The notes below the pieces were generated by a model. That model did not search any database, was not told the origin of the DNA, and saw only the letters and a list, made by a program, of their open reading frames with translations. Positions 16,090-26,625 of a DNA stretch of 64,000 nucleotides are shown in pieces (positions within the stretch are counted from its first letter, which is position 1; every line of letters starts with the position of its first letter). The stretch lies in the NCBI RefSeq assembly GCF_008704995.1, contig NZ_CP023747.1, forward strand, positions 3,498,501 to 3,562,500. The letters are read 5' to 3'. Source of the stretch: Streptomyces nodosus. Its GTDB lineage: Bacteria > Actinomycetota > Actinomycetes > Streptomycetales > Streptomycetaceae. A program made the position numbers and the translations under genes.

Positions 16090-16773
16090 ATGGGGGGCAT
16101 GGTGCGGAGCAAGCAGGTGGTGAAGGCGGCACGGCGGCCCCAGGTGCGGCTCCCGGAGCTGGTGGCGTTCGCGGACGGTGAGCTGGCACCGGACGGGGAC
16201 TACGACGGGCTGGAGTTCCGGGACACCGACTTCGCGGGGCAGGACGCCGGGGGCGCCCGCTTCATGGACTGCGCGCTGACCGGCTGCGCGCTGGACGAGA
16301 CGGCCCTGCGCCGCGCCCGGGTGCTGGACTGCGTCCTCACCGGCGTCCGGGGCGTGGGCACGGACCTCGCCGAGGCGAGCCTGCGCGATGTGGAGCTGGT
16401 GGACGCCCGACTCGGCGGGGTGCAGCTGCACGGCGCGGTGCTGGAGCGGGTGCTGGTGCGCGGCGGCAAGATCGACTATCTGAATCTGCGCAAGGCACGG
16501 CTCAAGGACGTCGTCTTCGAGGACTGTGTCCTGGTCGAGCCGGACTTCGGGGACGCCCGGCTGGAGCGGGTCGCGTTCGTGGGCTGCGTACTGAAGGCCG
16601 CCGACCTCACCGCGGCGACCCTGGTGGACGTGGACCTGCGCCGTGCGGCGGAGCTGGACATCACCCGCGGGGTGGACCGCCTCTCCGGCGCGGTGATCAC
16701 CCACCCCCAACTCCTGGGCCTGGCCCCCGCCCTGGCCTCCGCGCTGGGCCTCCGGGTGACCGGAGACGACTGA
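16090..16773 (+). CDS. pentapeptide-repeat protein
   Basis: A 227-aa protein. From about residue 40 to 200 it reads as consecutive A(D/N)LxX-type five-residue units (for example FRDTDFAGQDAGGARFMDCAL, ADLTAATLVDVDL) that build a right-handed four-sided beta helix. Members include DNA-mimicking gyrase protectors of the Qnr/MfpA type, but most have no known role. Cysteines recur in the repeats (DCALTGCAL, DCVL, GCVL). ATG codons at 16090 and 16099 are both possible; the first has GGTGGGG nine bases upstream. No resistance or antibiotic genes are adjacent. Confidence 0.85.
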   Translation: MGGMVRSKQVVKAARRPQVRLPELVAFADGELAPDGDYDGLEFRDTDFAGQDAGGARFMDCALTGCALDETALRRARVLDCVLTGVRGVGTDLAEASLRDVELVDARLGGVQLHGAVLERVLVRGGKIDYLNLRKARLKDVVFEDCVLVEPDFGDARLERVAFVGCVLKAADLTAATLVDVDLRRAAELDITRGVDRLSGAVITHPQLLGLAPALASALGLRVTGDD

Positions 16774-16842
16774 ACGGCGGCGCGAGCCCCGCACCGGAAC
16801 CCGGCCCGGTCGAATCGATCCCCGTCCTCCCCGGGAGGCCCT

Positions 16843-17223
16843 GTGAACCATCCGCCACGGCTGACTCTGTCGACCGTCTGCCTCGACGCGCCCGACGCCC
16901 ATGAGCTGGCCGCCTTCTACCAGCGGCTGCTCGGCTGGCCCGTCGAGCGCCAGGAACGCGACTGGGTCAAGCTCACCCCGCCGGAAGGAGGTCCGGGGCT
17001 CTCCTTCCAGACCGAGACCTCCTACGTCAGACCGGTCTGGCCCGCCGGCCCCGGCGACCAGCAGATGATGATCCACCTGGAGATCGAGGTCGACGACCTC
17101 GACCGTGCCGCCGCCCACGCGGTCGCCGCGGGCGCCACACCTGCCCAGCACCAGACCCAGGACGACGTGCGGGTGTATCTCGACCCGGCCGGGCACCCGT
17201 TCTGTCTCTGGGTCCGCACCTGA
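16843..17223 (+). CDS. VOC-superfamily (glyoxalase/bleomycin-resistance fold) protein
   Basis: A 126-aa single-module VOC protein starting at a GTG after GGGAGGCCC. It has the pattern CLDAPDAHELAAFYQRLLGWPV, a middle IHLEIEVDDLDRAA, and an end YLDPAGHPFCLW, where the terminal Asp/His region usually holds the metal site. Such proteins act as dioxygenases, isomerases or binding proteins. The substrate cannot be read. It follows the pentapeptide gene by 69 bases on the same strand. Confidence 0.85.
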   Translation: MNHPPRLTLSTVCLDAPDAHELAAFYQRLLGWPVERQERDWVKLTPPEGGPGLSFQTETSYVRPVWPAGPGDQQMMIHLEIEVDDLDRAAAHAVAAGATPAQHQTQDDVRVYLDPAGHPFCLWVRT

Positions 17224-17264
17224 CCCGAGCCGGTCACCCGGTCCGGAGGACCGGGCCCGCGGGG

Positions 17265-17741
17265 CTACTTCGGTGTGCCCAGAGCGGTCAGGGCCTCGTC
17301 GGTCAGGCGGTAGACCGTCCACTCGCCCTGGGGGCGGGCACCCATGGCCTCGTAGAAGTCGATCGCGGGGCGGTTCCAGTCGAGGACCGACCACTCCAGG
17401 CGCTCATAGCCGCGGGCCACACAGGTCCGGGCCAGCTCCGTCAGCAGCGCCTTGCCGTGGCCGGAGCCGCGGGCGCCGGGGCGTACGTACAGGTCCTCCA
17501 GATAGATGCCGTGCACGCCCCGCCAGGTGGAGAAGTTCAGGAACCACAGGGCGAAGCCGACGACCTCGCCCCCGTCCTCCTGGGCGACATGTGCGAACGC
17601 CGCGGGGCGCTCGCCGAACAGCGCCTCGTGCAGCTGCTCGCGGGTCGCGCGTGCCTCGTGGGGCACCTTCTCGTAGGCGGCCAGCTCAGCTATCAGGGTG
17701 TGGATGACGGGGACGTCGGCGGGGGTCGCGGTACGGATCAC
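17265..17741 (-). CDS. GNAT N-acetyltransferase
   Basis: A 158-aa GCN5-type acetyltransferase. It has a typical N-terminal IRTATPADVPVIHTLIAELA, a middle LEDLYVRPGARGSGHGKALL containing the acetyl-CoA site R/QxxGxG/A (RGSGHGK), and a late WNRPAIDFYEAMGARPQGEW. This resembles diamine or thialysine acetyltransferases (SSAT-like, with FLNFSTWRGVHGIYLEDLYV). The start chosen is the GTG at 17741; an ATG 27 bases upstream is also in frame. It lies 43 bases after the FAD oxidoreductase stop on the same strand, so the two could form an amine-handling pair. Confidence 0.85.
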   Translation of the reverse strand: MIRTATPADVPVIHTLIAELAAYEKVPHEARATREQLHEALFGERPAAFAHVAQEDGGEVVGFALWFLNFSTWRGVHGIYLEDLYVRPGARGSGHGKALLTELARTCVARGYERLEWSVLDWNRPAIDFYEAMGARPQGEWTVYRLTDEALTALGTPK

Positions 17742-17784
17742 GGTCGCAGTCTCACACACCCGCCCCACCGGCTCCGCGGGGGCG

Positions 17785-19194
17785 TCAGTGCCGTCCCGCC
17801 ACCCGGTCGGCGAGCCGGGCCAGCCTCGCCGACTCGACGCTGTGCGTCAGCCGTTCGCGCCGGTCCGCCGTGTGGTAGGTGGCGTACATGCCGTGCACCC
17901 CGAGCCATCTCAGCGGCTCCGGCTCCCACTTGCGCACCCGGTGGTTCACCCAGGGCAGCGCGGTCAGCTCGGTCGGACCCGCCTGCCCCGAGTCCTGCTG
18001 GACGAGGTCGCACAGGGTGCGTGCGGCCAGATTGGTGGTGGCGACGCCCGAGCCCACATAACCGCCCGCCCAGCCCAGGCCCGTCGAGCGGTCCAGGGTC
18101 ACCGTGGCGCACCAGTCGCGCGGCACCCCCAGCACCCCCGACCAGGCATGGGTCACCCGCACCCCGGCCAGCGACGGGAAGAAGCGGACCAGGATGTCGT
18201 GGAGCGCCTCGATCGTGGCGGGCTGGGTGCGGCCGTCGTTGTCCGTGCGGGAGCCGAAGCGGTAGGGCACGCCCCGGCCGCCGAGCGCGATCCGGCCGTC
18301 GGCGGTGCGCTGTGCGTACATATAGGCGTGCGCCATGTCGCCCAGCGTCTCGCGCCCCTCCCAGCCGATCCCGTCCCACTGCTCCTGGCTCAGCGGCTCG
18401 GTCGCGATCATGGAGGAGTTCATGGGCAGCCAGGTGCGCCGCTGGCCCTTCAACGACGCCGTGAACCCCTCGGTGCAGCGCAGGATGTAGGGCGCCCGGA
18501 CCGTGCCGTAGGGCGTCACCGCGTGCTTGGGGCGGATCTCGGTGACCGGGGTCCGCTCATGGATCGTCACACCGAGCGCCTCGACGGCCGCCGCGAGCCC
18601 CTTGACCAGTTTCACCGGGTGCAGCCGCGCCCCGTGCGGGGTCCAGGAGGAGCCGACCGCGTCCGCGACCCGGATCCGCTCCGCGGTCTGACGGGCGCCG
18701 TACAGCTCACGGTCCTTCTCGCCGTACGACAGCTCGCGTGCGTGGAACTCCTTGAGCCGGGCCAGCTGTGCGGGCGTGTACGCCACCTCCAGGACACCGC
18801 CGACGTGCACATCGGCCTCGATGCCCTCCTCCCGGGTGGCCCGTACGACCTCGGCGACCGTCGCGTTCATCGCCTTCTGCAGCCGTACGGCGGCCTCATG
18901 GCCGTGCAGCTTCGCATACCGCTCACGGCCCGCGACGCCGTTGTAGAGCCAGCCGCCGTTGCGCCCGGAGGCGCCGTAGCCGCAGAACTTCTGCTCCAGC
19001 ACGGTGATCCGCAGAAAGGGCGCCGCCTTCTTCAGGTAGTAGGCGGTCCACAGACCGGTGTAGCCGCCGCCGACGACCACCACATCGGCGGACTCGTCCC
19101 CGGCGAGGGGATCCCGCTGCACGGGAAGACCGTCGTCGGCGTACCAGAAGGACACGCCGCCGTTGACGGTCCCGCTCACTGCGCTGCTGCTCAT
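17785..19194 (-). CDS. FAD-dependent amine/amino acid oxidoreductase (DAO family)
   Basis: A 469-aa flavoprotein. The FAD-binding Rossmann motif is ADVVVVGGGYTGLWTAYYL (about 35-55), followed by CGYGASGRNGGWL, a hallmark of the gamma-glutamylputrescine/glycine oxidase-like DAO family. The C-terminal FAD contact is GLGWAGGYVGSGVATTNLA. It probably oxidises a secondary or primary amine to an imine with release of peroxide. The adjacent polyamine-type acetyltransferase makes an amine or polyamine substrate a reasonable guess. It is 11 bases from the rhomboid-like gene on the same strand. Confidence 0.88.
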   Translation of the reverse strand: MSSSAVSGTVNGGVSFWYADDGLPVQRDPLAGDESADVVVVGGGYTGLWTAYYLKKAAPFLRITVLEQKFCGYGASGRNGGWLYNGVAGRERYAKLHGHEAAVRLQKAMNATVAEVVRATREEGIEADVHVGGVLEVAYTPAQLARLKEFHARELSYGEKDRELYGARQTAERIRVADAVGSSWTPHGARLHPVKLVKGLAAAVEALGVTIHERTPVTEIRPKHAVTPYGTVRAPYILRCTEGFTASLKGQRRTWLPMNSSMIATEPLSQEQWDGIGWEGRETLGDMAHAYMYAQRTADGRIALGGRGVPYRFGSRTDNDGRTQPATIEALHDILVRFFPSLAGVRVTHAWSGVLGVPRDWCATVTLDRSTGLGWAGGYVGSGVATTNLAARTLCDLVQQDSGQAGPTELTALPWVNHRVRKWEPEPLRWLGVHGMYATYHTADRRERLTHSVESARLARLADRVAGRH

Positions 19195-19204
19195 GAGGCG
19201 GACG

Positions 19205-19867
19205 TTAACCCCTGAGAGTGGTCAGTGTCTCCTTCGGATTCCATGGTTTTCCGCGCCCCCGGGTCAGCGGACGGCACGCCAGACCGACCAGCACCGCGAT
19301 GGCATGTCCGAAATCGGTGAAGGTGACGGACAGGGCGAGCGGGACGCCGTACACCAGCGCCACCACCGCCAGATACACCTGGCGCCAGGGCACCGCGATC
19401 CGGTACGCCAGCACGGCGACCACCCCGGCCAGGGCGTAACTCACGCCTATGTCCAGGGTGCCCGCCGCCGAGCGCGGGGCGGCCCCGCCCCGTATCGCCA
19501 GCAGCAGCGCGCCCTCGCTGGCCAGCGTGGCCAGCACATGGGCGGCGACACAGACGGCCAGCCAGCGCGCGGTGCCCAGCCAGCGCTCCGCCGGTGCGTG
19601 AAAGACCGTGTAGAGCACGGCGTACGGCAGCCAGTGCCCGTCGATCCACATCGCGCTGGTGATGAGCACCCGCACGGGGTCGGACGACAGTTCGTCGATG
19701 TTGGTGGACCGCTGGCGCAGGAAGTCCTCCTCGAACCGCGGCGTCATATGGTGCAGGGCGACGGTGGTGACGAACAGGATCGCCAGCCAGAGGTAGGTCC
19801 CGGGCGCACTGCGGACGTACGCCACCGCCGCCCCGAGCACCCGCCTGGTCCTTCCGGCCCTGCCCAT
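19205..19867 (-). CDS. rhomboid-like integral membrane protein
   Basis: A 220-aa protein with about six membrane segments. A rhomboid-like catalytic pair is visible: Ser in G-V-S-Y (LDIGVSYALAG) and His in FGHAIAVLVG, in the right order and spacing for TM4 and TM6. The usual G-x-S-G is G-V-S-Y here, so proteolysis is uncertain. A conserved phrase HHMTPRFEEDFLRQRSTN sits in the first outer loop. Actinomycetes have a family of such rhomboid-like proteins with no known role. The ATG at 19867 is preceded by a divergent promoter region shared with the beta-helix gene. Confidence 0.7.
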   Translation of the reverse strand: MGRAGRTRRVLGAAVAYVRSAPGTYLWLAILFVTTVALHHMTPRFEEDFLRQRSTNIDELSSDPVRVLITSAMWIDGHWLPYAVLYTVFHAPAERWLGTARWLAVCVAAHVLATLASEGALLLAIRGGAAPRSAAGTLDIGVSYALAGVVAVLAYRIAVPWRQVYLAVVALVYGVPLALSVTFTDFGHAIAVLVGLACRPLTRGRGKPWNPKETLTTLRG

Positions 19868-20153
19868 AAGGGCAAGTATGGTCGGACATGTGATCGATGC
19901 GCCCAGCGAGCCGGCCGCCCCGCAGAGGCGTTCGACGGCCGCTGTAGGCCCGGTCGTGGTCCGCACCGGCGGCGCGGGGCTACGGCAGTGGGGTGACACC
20001 GACTTCGACCACGGAGCCCCGCCCTCATCACGCCGGCCCCGCCCTCGCACGTCGCTCCGGCGCTCCGCGGCCTCGCGACGGCGGCATCCATAGACACGCC
20101 GCCGGATGGCCGATCCGGCGTTCAACGGCTCATCAGGTCATAGCGTACAGAAT

Positions 20154-21215
20154 ATGATCAAACGCCACATCCGCTACGTCGCCTGCCTCGCGACGCTCGC
20201 CGGGGCGGGGATCGGCTGCACGGCCGCGACCGCCGCGGGTCCTGACACCCATGTGGTGCGTCCCGGGCAGTCGATCCAGAAGGCGGTGGACGCCGCCAGA
20301 TCGGGAGACACCATTCTCCTCACCGGCGGCACCTACCGGGAGAGCGTCCGGATGACCAAGTCCGGGGTGACCCTGCGCGGTGTGGGCCCGAGCACCGTGA
20401 TCACACCGGGCCCGAACTCGAACGCCTGTGCGCGAGCGGGCAGCGGTATCTGTGTGGAAGGGACGGACGGCCACCCGGTCGAGGACGCCACCGTGGAGGC
20501 GCTGACCCTGTCCGGCTTCGCCAAGAACGGACTGTGGGCGACACGGACCGTCCGGCTGACCGTCCGCCAGGTGAGCGCCGAGCAGAACAAGCAGTGGGGC
20601 ATCGCACAGGAACGTTCCACTCATGGCACGTTCCTGGACAACACCGTCCGCGGCAGCGACAACGCGGGCCTGTTCCTCGCCAATATGACCGACGCCGAGG
20701 GCGGGGCCCAGGACACCCGGGGCACGGTGGTCGCACGCAACCAGCTGGAGGACAACCGGGTCGGCGTCACCCTGCGGCGGCTGCGGAACCTCACCGTCTC
20801 CAACAACGACTTCACCAAGAACTGCGCGGCGGTGTTCGTCGTCGGCGACGAGAACAAGCCACGCGGCGGGGCCCTGACCGTGAGCGACAACTTCGTCCAC
20901 GGCAACAACAAGTCCTGCCCGAAGGCCGACCGGCTGCCGGAGGTCCAGGGGGCCGGGATCGTGCTGACCGGCACCGAGAGCGCCCTGGTCACCCGGAACG
21001 TGGTCACGGACCAGGCCGGCACCGGCGTCTCCCCGTTCTCCGGCGGCATCGTGCTCTTCAAGAGCATGGTGGGCGCCCTGAGCGAGAAGAACCAGGTCAG
21101 CGGCAACACCCTGATGCGCAACACCCCGGCGGACCTCGTCAACGCGGACACCGGGAAGGACAACACCTTCCAGGACAACTCCTGCAAGTCCTCCAAACCC
21201 TCGGGACTGTGCTGA
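20154..21215 (+). CDS. secreted right-handed beta-helix protein
   Basis: A 353-aa secreted protein. The signal peptide covers residues 1-28 (RHIRYVACLATLAGAGIG). The mature part starts with HVVRPGQSIQKAVDAARSGDTILLTGGTYRESV, the standard opening of periplasmic/surface parallel beta-helix proteins (NosD/pectate-lyase-like), and continues with coils rich in Asn and Val. The last residues carry paired cysteines (NSCKSSKPSGLC). Polysaccharide lyase activity cannot be confirmed, since no catalytic set is obvious. The gene lies 70 bases upstream of the O-methyltransferase on the same strand. Confidence 0.82.
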   Translation: MIKRHIRYVACLATLAGAGIGCTAATAAGPDTHVVRPGQSIQKAVDAARSGDTILLTGGTYRESVRMTKSGVTLRGVGPSTVITPGPNSNACARAGSGICVEGTDGHPVEDATVEALTLSGFAKNGLWATRTVRLTVRQVSAEQNKQWGIAQERSTHGTFLDNTVRGSDNAGLFLANMTDAEGGAQDTRGTVVARNQLEDNRVGVTLRRLRNLTVSNNDFTKNCAAVFVVGDENKPRGGALTVSDNFVHGNNKSCPKADRLPEVQGAGIVLTGTESALVTRNVVTDQAGTGVSPFSGGIVLFKSMVGALSEKNQVSGNTLMRNTPADLVNADTGKDNTFQDNSCKSSKPSGLC

Positions 21216-21285
21216 CCGTCCGGCCACCGGCTCGAGGGCCGGAGAGCGGCCACCGACTCAAGGACCCAGAGAGGAAGAGCGGCAC

Positions 21286-22338
21286 ATGACGACCGCAACC
21301 CCTGCCTCAGCGACGACCGCGAGCACCGCCCCACCGCCGTCCATGCGGCTGCGGGAGCTCGTCTTCGGGGCGGCGTGCGCCGCCGCCCTGCGCGCGGCCG
21401 CCCGACTGGGCGTGGCCGACGCGCTCGGGGACGGACCGATGCCCGTGGAGGACCTCGCGGCCGCGGTGAAGACCGAGCCCCGCCCGCTGCGCCGGCTGCT
21501 GCGGGCCCTGTCCTGCTACGGCGTCTTCACCGAGCGGGAGGACGGCACCTTCGAGCACACCGAGATGTCCCGGCTGCTGCGCGAGGACGACCCGAACAGC
21601 CTGCGCAACATCTCGCTGTGGTGCACCGAGCCCTGGACCTGGGACGCCTGGCCCCAGCTGGACGAGGCGGTGCGCACCGGCCGCAATGTCGTCCAAGGCC
21701 TGTACGGCAAGGAGTTCTTCACCTATCTCAACGAGGACGCCCCCGAGTCCGCCGATGTCTTCAACCGGGCCATGACGACCTCCAGCGTGCAGTCCGCCCG
21801 GGACGTGGCCGAACTCCTCGATCTGTCCGGCAGTTCCTCGGTCGCCGACATCGGCGGCGGCCAGGGGCATGTGGTGGCGAGCCTGCTGGAGAAATACCCC
21901 TCGATGCAGGGCACCCTGCTGGACCTGCCGCGGGTGGTGGAGAACGCCGACCCCCGGCTGCGTGAGGGCGGCTCCCTCGCCGGCCGGGTGCGCATCGTGC
22001 CCGGCGACTGCCGCGAGGCCATCCCGGTCAGGGCCGATGTCTACATCATCAAGAACATCCTGGAGTGGGACGACGAGAGCACCGCCCGGACCCTGCGCAA
22101 TGTGATCGGGGCGGGCCGCCCCGGGGCGAGGGTCGTGGTCATCGAGAACCTGGTCGACGACACCCCCTCCATGAGGTTCAGCACCGCCATGGACCTGCTG
22201 CTGCTGCTCAACGTCGGCGGGGCGAAGCACACCACGAAGAGCATGACCGACCGGCTGACCGGCGCGGGCCTGGTGATCGACACGATCCGCCCGGTCAACC
22301 CCTATCTGCACGCCTTCGAATGCACCGTCCCGGCATGA
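21286..22338 (+). CDS. SAM-dependent O-methyltransferase (polyketide-tailoring type)
   Basis: A 350-aa member of the plant/actinomycete O-methyltransferase family found in aromatic polyketide clusters. The N-terminal dimerisation winged helix (about 20-100) is followed by the SAM motif VADIGGGQGHVVASLLEKYP, and acidic residues appear in GTLLDLPRVVENA and the later PGDCREAIP. The usual catalytic His after the fourth strand is not seen: KNILEWDDESTARTLRN has Glu-Trp where many members have His-Asp-Trp. That may affect activity. It converges on the pigment operon (119 bases between stops). The S. coelicolor whiE set lacks this gene, so the pigment here may be O-methylated. Confidence 0.88.
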   Translation: MTTATPASATTASTAPPPSMRLRELVFGAACAAALRAAARLGVADALGDGPMPVEDLAAAVKTEPRPLRRLLRALSCYGVFTEREDGTFEHTEMSRLLREDDPNSLRNISLWCTEPWTWDAWPQLDEAVRTGRNVVQGLYGKEFFTYLNEDAPESADVFNRAMTTSSVQSARDVAELLDLSGSSSVADIGGGQGHVVASLLEKYPSMQGTLLDLPRVVENADPRLREGGSLAGRVRIVPGDCREAIPVRADVYIIKNILEWDDESTARTLRNVIGAGRPGARVVVIENLVDDTPSMRFSTAMDLLLLLNVGGAKHTTKSMTDRLTGAGLVIDTIRPVNPYLHAFECTVPA

Positions 22339-22405
22339 TCCGCCCCGACCGGCCCGGCGTGCTCCGCCTCGGTCGGCGCGGGGCCGTGTCCCCCCTGCCG
22401 ACGGC

Positions 22406-22436
22406 CGCCGGGCCCACGATTGACGCGGGCCCGGCG
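22406..22436. terminator. hairpin between O-methyltransferase and pigment operon
   Basis: Arms CGCCGGGCCC (22406-22415) and GGGCCCGGCG (22427-22436) with an 11-base loop lie between the convergent stops at 22338 and 22458, so the hairpin can end both transcripts. Confidence 0.65.
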
Positions 22437-22457
22437 ACTGGTGGCGGTGCGGACGGA

Positions 22458-22790
22458 TCAGGCGACGGAGCCGCGCTGCCAGTGGTAGAAGCGCTGTGCC
22501 ATCGCGTCCTTCGGGGAGCGCCAGGTCTCGGGGTCGTACGCGCTGACGTACGCCGTCAGCCGCTCGCTGATGTCCCGGAAGGCGGGGTGCTGGGCCACCT
22601 TGGCGATGGCGGGGCCGGGCTCGCGATCGGACTCGACGAGATGCATGTAGACGTCCCCGAACTGGAAGAGGCTGCGCCGGGTGACCCCGACGAGATGCGG
22701 CAGCTCTCCCCGGTCGGACTCCTCGAACACCTTGGCGATGTCCGGAGCGGTCCCCGGAGCCATCCGGGCGACGATCAGGGCTTGGTGCAT
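22458..22790 (-). CDS. whiE-ORFVII: TcmI-family polyketide cyclase (WhiE ORFVII-like)
   Basis: A 110-aa ferredoxin-like-fold cyclase that closes later rings of aromatic polyketides. It matches the short TcmI/WhiE ORFVII type from MHQALIVARMAPG through SLFQFGDVYMHLVE to SAYDPETWRSPKDAMAQRFYHW. Length is normal. It is the last gene of the minus-strand pigment operon, 20 bases after the aromatase gene. Confidence 0.92.
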   Translation of the reverse strand: MHQALIVARMAPGTAPDIAKVFEESDRGELPHLVGVTRRSLFQFGDVYMHLVESDREPGPAIAKVAQHPAFRDISERLTAYVSAYDPETWRSPKDAMAQRFYHWQRGSVA

Positions 22791-22810
22791 GGGCCTGTCC
22801 TCCGTCCGGG

Positions 22811-23549
<739 letters not shown>

Positions 23550-23597
23550 GCGATTCCTCTCCTTTGCTCCAGGGCGGCCTCGTCGGCTGACGCGGCA

Positions 23598-24842
23598 CTA
23601 GGCGGCCGCGCCGTGCCGCAGCACGAGCGCCGTGTTCGATCCCATGAGTCCCCGGCTGAGGACCAGCGCCGTGCGCAGCTCGGCGGCACGGGCACGACCG
23701 GTCACCAGGTCGAGGTCATGGCAGATGTCGAAGACGTTGGGGGTGGGCGGGACCAGGCCGTGCTCCATCGCGAGCACCGCCGCCGCGGTGTCCAGTACGG
23801 GCGCCGCGCAGTAGCCCCTGCCTATGCCGGTCTTGGGCGCCGTGACCGGCACCCGCCGGCCGTGCGCCCCCAGCACATCGGCGATGGCCAGCGCCTCGGC
23901 GCGGTCCGCCGCCGGCAGGCCGAGGGCGTCCGCGAAGACGACGTCGACCTCCTCGGGGGCGCAGCCGGCCTCGTCCAGGGCGCCGCGGATCGCCTGGGCG
24001 AGCCCCTCCCGGGACAGCTCCCAGCGGGAGGCCCCGGTGAAGGTCGCCGCGTGTCCCGCGAGGAAGGCCCGTACCCGGGCGCCCCGGTCGCGGGCCGCGG
24101 ACTCCGCCTCCACCACGAGCATCGCGCCGCCCTCGGCGGGCACGAAACCGCAGGCCCCGGCGGTGAACGGGCGGTAGGCCCGGGCCGGGTCGGCGTCGGT
24201 GCTCAGCTCCTGGTAACCGAGCTGGCAGACCGCCGAGTAGGGGGCCAGCGGTGCCTCCGTCGAACCGGCGACCATCACATCGGTGCCGCGTTCCACGGTC
24301 CGCGCGGCATGCGCGAGGGCGTCCAGACCGCCGGCCTCGTCCGCGGCGAGCACCGAGCAGGGGCCCTTGAACCCGCGGCGGATGGAGATCTGGCCGGTGC
24401 TGGCCGCGTAGAACCAGGCGATGGACTGGTACGGCCCGACGTAACGGCTGCCCTTTCCCCACAGCTGCTGCAGCTCCCGCTGGCCGAACTCACCACCGCC
24501 GGACCCGGCCGCGGTGACCACGCCCAGGGAGAAGGGCGCGTCGTCGGCGACGTCCCGGCCGAGCCGGGCGTCCTCCAGGGCGAGGTCCGCCGCGGCCATC
24601 GCGAAGTGCGTGAACCGGTCGGTCTGCACCAGAAGGCGTTCCTCGACGGCGGACGACGGCTCGAAGGCCCGGACCTCACCCGCCACCTTCAGCGGCAGAT
24701 GCTCACAGCCGTCGCGGGTGACGCGGTCCAGGACGCTCAGGCCCTCCCTGGTCGACTTCCAGAAGGTGTCGAGACTCGTTCCGTTGGGCGCGACGACGCC
24801 AATTCCGGTGACGGCGGCGCGCCTTTCGTTCGCTGCGCTCAT
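23598..24842 (-). CDS. whiE-ORFIV: KS-beta / chain length factor (WhiE ORFIV-like)
   Basis: A 414-aa partner of the ketosynthase that sets chain length. It has the thiolase fold ([15 protein letters not shown] at the start) but the active-site Cys is lost. The place that reads S-T-G-C-T-S-G-L-D in the neighbour reads A-A-D-E-A-G-G-L-D here. Most chain length factors have Gln at that position; Glu is a small but notable difference. Decarboxylation of malonyl-ACP for priming depends on that residue in studied cases. The start overlaps the KS-alpha stop (ATGA), so the two subunits are translationally coupled. Confidence 0.95.
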   Translation of the reverse strand: MSAANERRAAVTGIGVVAPNGTSLDTFWKSTREGLSVLDRVTRDGCEHLPLKVAGEVRAFEPSSAVEERLLVQTDRFTHFAMAAADLALEDARLGRDVADDAPFSLGVVTAAGSGGGEFGQRELQQLWGKGSRYVGPYQSIAWFYAASTGQISIRRGFKGPCSVLAADEAGGLDALAHAARTVERGTDVMVAGSTEAPLAPYSAVCQLGYQELSTDADPARAYRPFTAGACGFVPAEGGAMLVVEAESAARDRGARVRAFLAGHAATFTGASRWELSREGLAQAIRGALDEAGCAPEEVDVVFADALGLPAADRAEALAIADVLGAHGRRVPVTAPKTGIGRGYCAAPVLDTAAAVLAMEHGLVPPTPNVFDICHDLDLVTGRARAAELRTALVLSRGLMGSNTALVLRHGAAA

Positions 24843-26107
24843 CGTGTCCTCTCCCTCGGCCCGGTCAGGACCACCGCGGACTGGAAGCCCCCGAACCCGC
24901 TGCCCACGGAGAGCACGCTGCCGAGTCTTCGCTCGCGCGCGACGCCCGGCACATAGTCCAGGTCGCACTCGGGGTCCGGGGTCTCGTAGTTCGCGGTCGG
25001 CGGGACGGCCTGGCGGTCCAGGGCCAGTACGCAGGCCACGACCTCGATCGCGCCGATCGCGCCGAGGGAGTGGCCCACCATGGATTTGATGGAGCTCATG
25101 GGGATGTCGTAGGCGTGCTGTCCGAGGGCCCGTTTCACCGCGGCGGTCTCGTGCCGGTCGTTCTGCCGGGTGCCCGAGCCGTGCGCGTTGACGTAGTCGA
25201 TCGCGGAGCCGTCCAGCCGTGCGTGATCGAGCGCCACCTCGATCGCCCGCGCCATCTCCAGACCCTCGCTGGTCAGCCCGGTCATGTGGTAGGCGTTGCC
25301 GAAGGTGGCGTAGCCGCTGATCTCGCAGTACACCCGGGCGCCGCGGGCCCGGGCGTGCTCCAGCTCCTCCAGTACGAGCACCGCGCCGCCCTCCCCCATG
25401 ACGAACCCGTCACGGTTGTTGTCGAAGGGACGGGAGGCGTGGGCGGGGTCGTCGTTGTTGGGGGAGGTGGCCTTGATGGCGTCGAAGCAGGCCATGGTGA
25501 TCGGGGAGATCGGCGAGTCCGAGGCACCCGCCACACAGATGTCGGCCCTGCCCTCCTCGACCGCCTGGAAGGCGTACCCGACCGCGTCCAGGCCCGAGGT
25601 GCAGCCCGTGGAGACGGTCCCCACCGGCCCGCGGGCCCCGAAGCGCTCCGCCACCATCGACGCCAGCGTGCTGGGCGAGAAGGCACGGTGCAGATGGGGA
25701 CCCGCCTTGCGGTGGTCCACGTCCCAGCGCTGCCCGCCGCCGCTGACCAGGACGTAGTCGTGCTCCAGACGGGTGGTGCCGCCGACCGCGGTCCCCAGGG
25801 AGACCGCGACCCGCCAGGGGTCCTCCCGGGCGAGGTCGAGGCCGGCGTCCCGTACCGCCTCCTCCCCGGCGACCAGGGCGAACTGGATGTACCGGTCGGC
25901 ACGCTCGGTCTGCTCCGGGTCCAGCCCGTGGGCCGCCGGGTCGAAGTCGCACTCGGCGGCGATCCGCGAGCGGAGCCCGGAAGGGTCGAAGAAGGTGATG
26001 CCCCGCGTCGCGGTACGGCCGTTGGCGAGCAGATCCCAGAACGCCGGGACGCCGATGCCGCCCGGTGCCACGACGCCTATGCCGGTGACCGCCACGCGCC
26101 GGGTCAT
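24839..26107 (-). CDS. whiE-ORFIII: KS-alpha, beta-ketoacyl synthase of the type II PKS (WhiE ORFIII-like)
   Basis: A 422-aa condensing enzyme. The active-site Cys is in [13 protein letters not shown], the two His in [12 protein letters not shown] and [13 protein letters not shown], and the sequence starts [15 protein letters not shown]. It works as a heterodimer with the CLF to build the malonyl-derived chain for the grey-brown spore pigment. Its start overlaps the cupin stop by four bases and its stop overlaps the CLF start, giving a tightly coupled operon. Confidence 0.97.
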   Translation of the reverse strand: MTRRVAVTGIGVVAPGGIGVPAFWDLLANGRTATRGITFFDPSGLRSRIAAECDFDPAAHGLDPEQTERADRYIQFALVAGEEAVRDAGLDLAREDPWRVAVSLGTAVGGTTRLEHDYVLVSGGGQRWDVDHRKAGPHLHRAFSPSTLASMVAERFGARGPVGTVSTGCTSGLDAVGYAFQAVEEGRADICVAGASDSPISPITMACFDAIKATSPNNDDPAHASRPFDNNRDGFVMGEGGAVLVLEELEHARARGARVYCEISGYATFGNAYHMTGLTSEGLEMARAIEVALDHARLDGSAIDYVNAHGSGTRQNDRHETAAVKRALGQHAYDIPMSSIKSMVGHSLGAIGAIEVVACVLALDRQAVPPTANYETPDPECDLDYVPGVARERRLGSVLSVGSGFGGFQSAVVLTGPRERTR

Positions 26108-26589
26108 GAACGGACCTGACCTCGGTCGGCCGACCGGGCACCGCCCGCCTCGGCTCCTTCCGCGGCGAGGGCGACCTCGTTCTCCTCCGTGTCCACATGG
26201 CCGAGCTGCGGGCGCGGGGCCAGCGGACCCAGATGGAAGACGATGCGGGCCTCCCTGTCACCGACGTTGCGGAAGCGGTGCCGCATATAGGCGGGGATCA
26301 TCAGCCCCTGTTCGGGCCGCAGCGGGTGGGGGTCGCCGTCCAGATCCACCTCCAGCTTCCCGCAGACGGCGTACACGAACTCCTCGGAGTACGGGTGGTA
26401 GTGCTCGCCGATACGCTCGCCCGGCTGGATGATGGCGACACCCATGAAACCGCTGGTGGAGCCGACCGTGGCCGGGGTGAGCATGGCGCGCAGATCGCCG
26501 CCGCGTCTGCGGTTGGGATCGATTTCGCTGAGATCCACGATTCTGGGACGGGGTTTGATCACGTCGATTCCTCCGTTGGTGTGCTGCAC
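26104..26589 (-). CDS. whiE-ORFII: cupin protein of the spore-pigment cluster (WhiE ORFII-like)
   Basis: A 161-aa cupin. The first metal-binding motif is [21 protein letters not shown] and the second region is [17 protein letters not shown], so the fold and His/Glu ligands are present. Cupins of whiE, cur and sch clusters are needed for pigment synthesis, but the exact reaction is unsettled (cyclase or oxygenase roles have been proposed). It begins [20 protein letters not shown] and overlaps KS-alpha by four bases. Confidence 0.92.
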   Translation of the reverse strand: MQHTNGGIDVIKPRPRIVDLSEIDPNRRRGGDLRAMLTPATVGSTSGFMGVAIIQPGERIGEHYHPYSEEFVYAVCGKLEVDLDGDPHPLRPEQGLMIPAYMRHRFRNVGDREARIVFHLGPLAPRPQLGHVDTEENEVALAAEGAEAGGARSADRGQVRS

Positions 26590-26625
26590 CGGCCGGGCGT
26601 GGCCGCCGCGGCCCGCGGGTACCGG

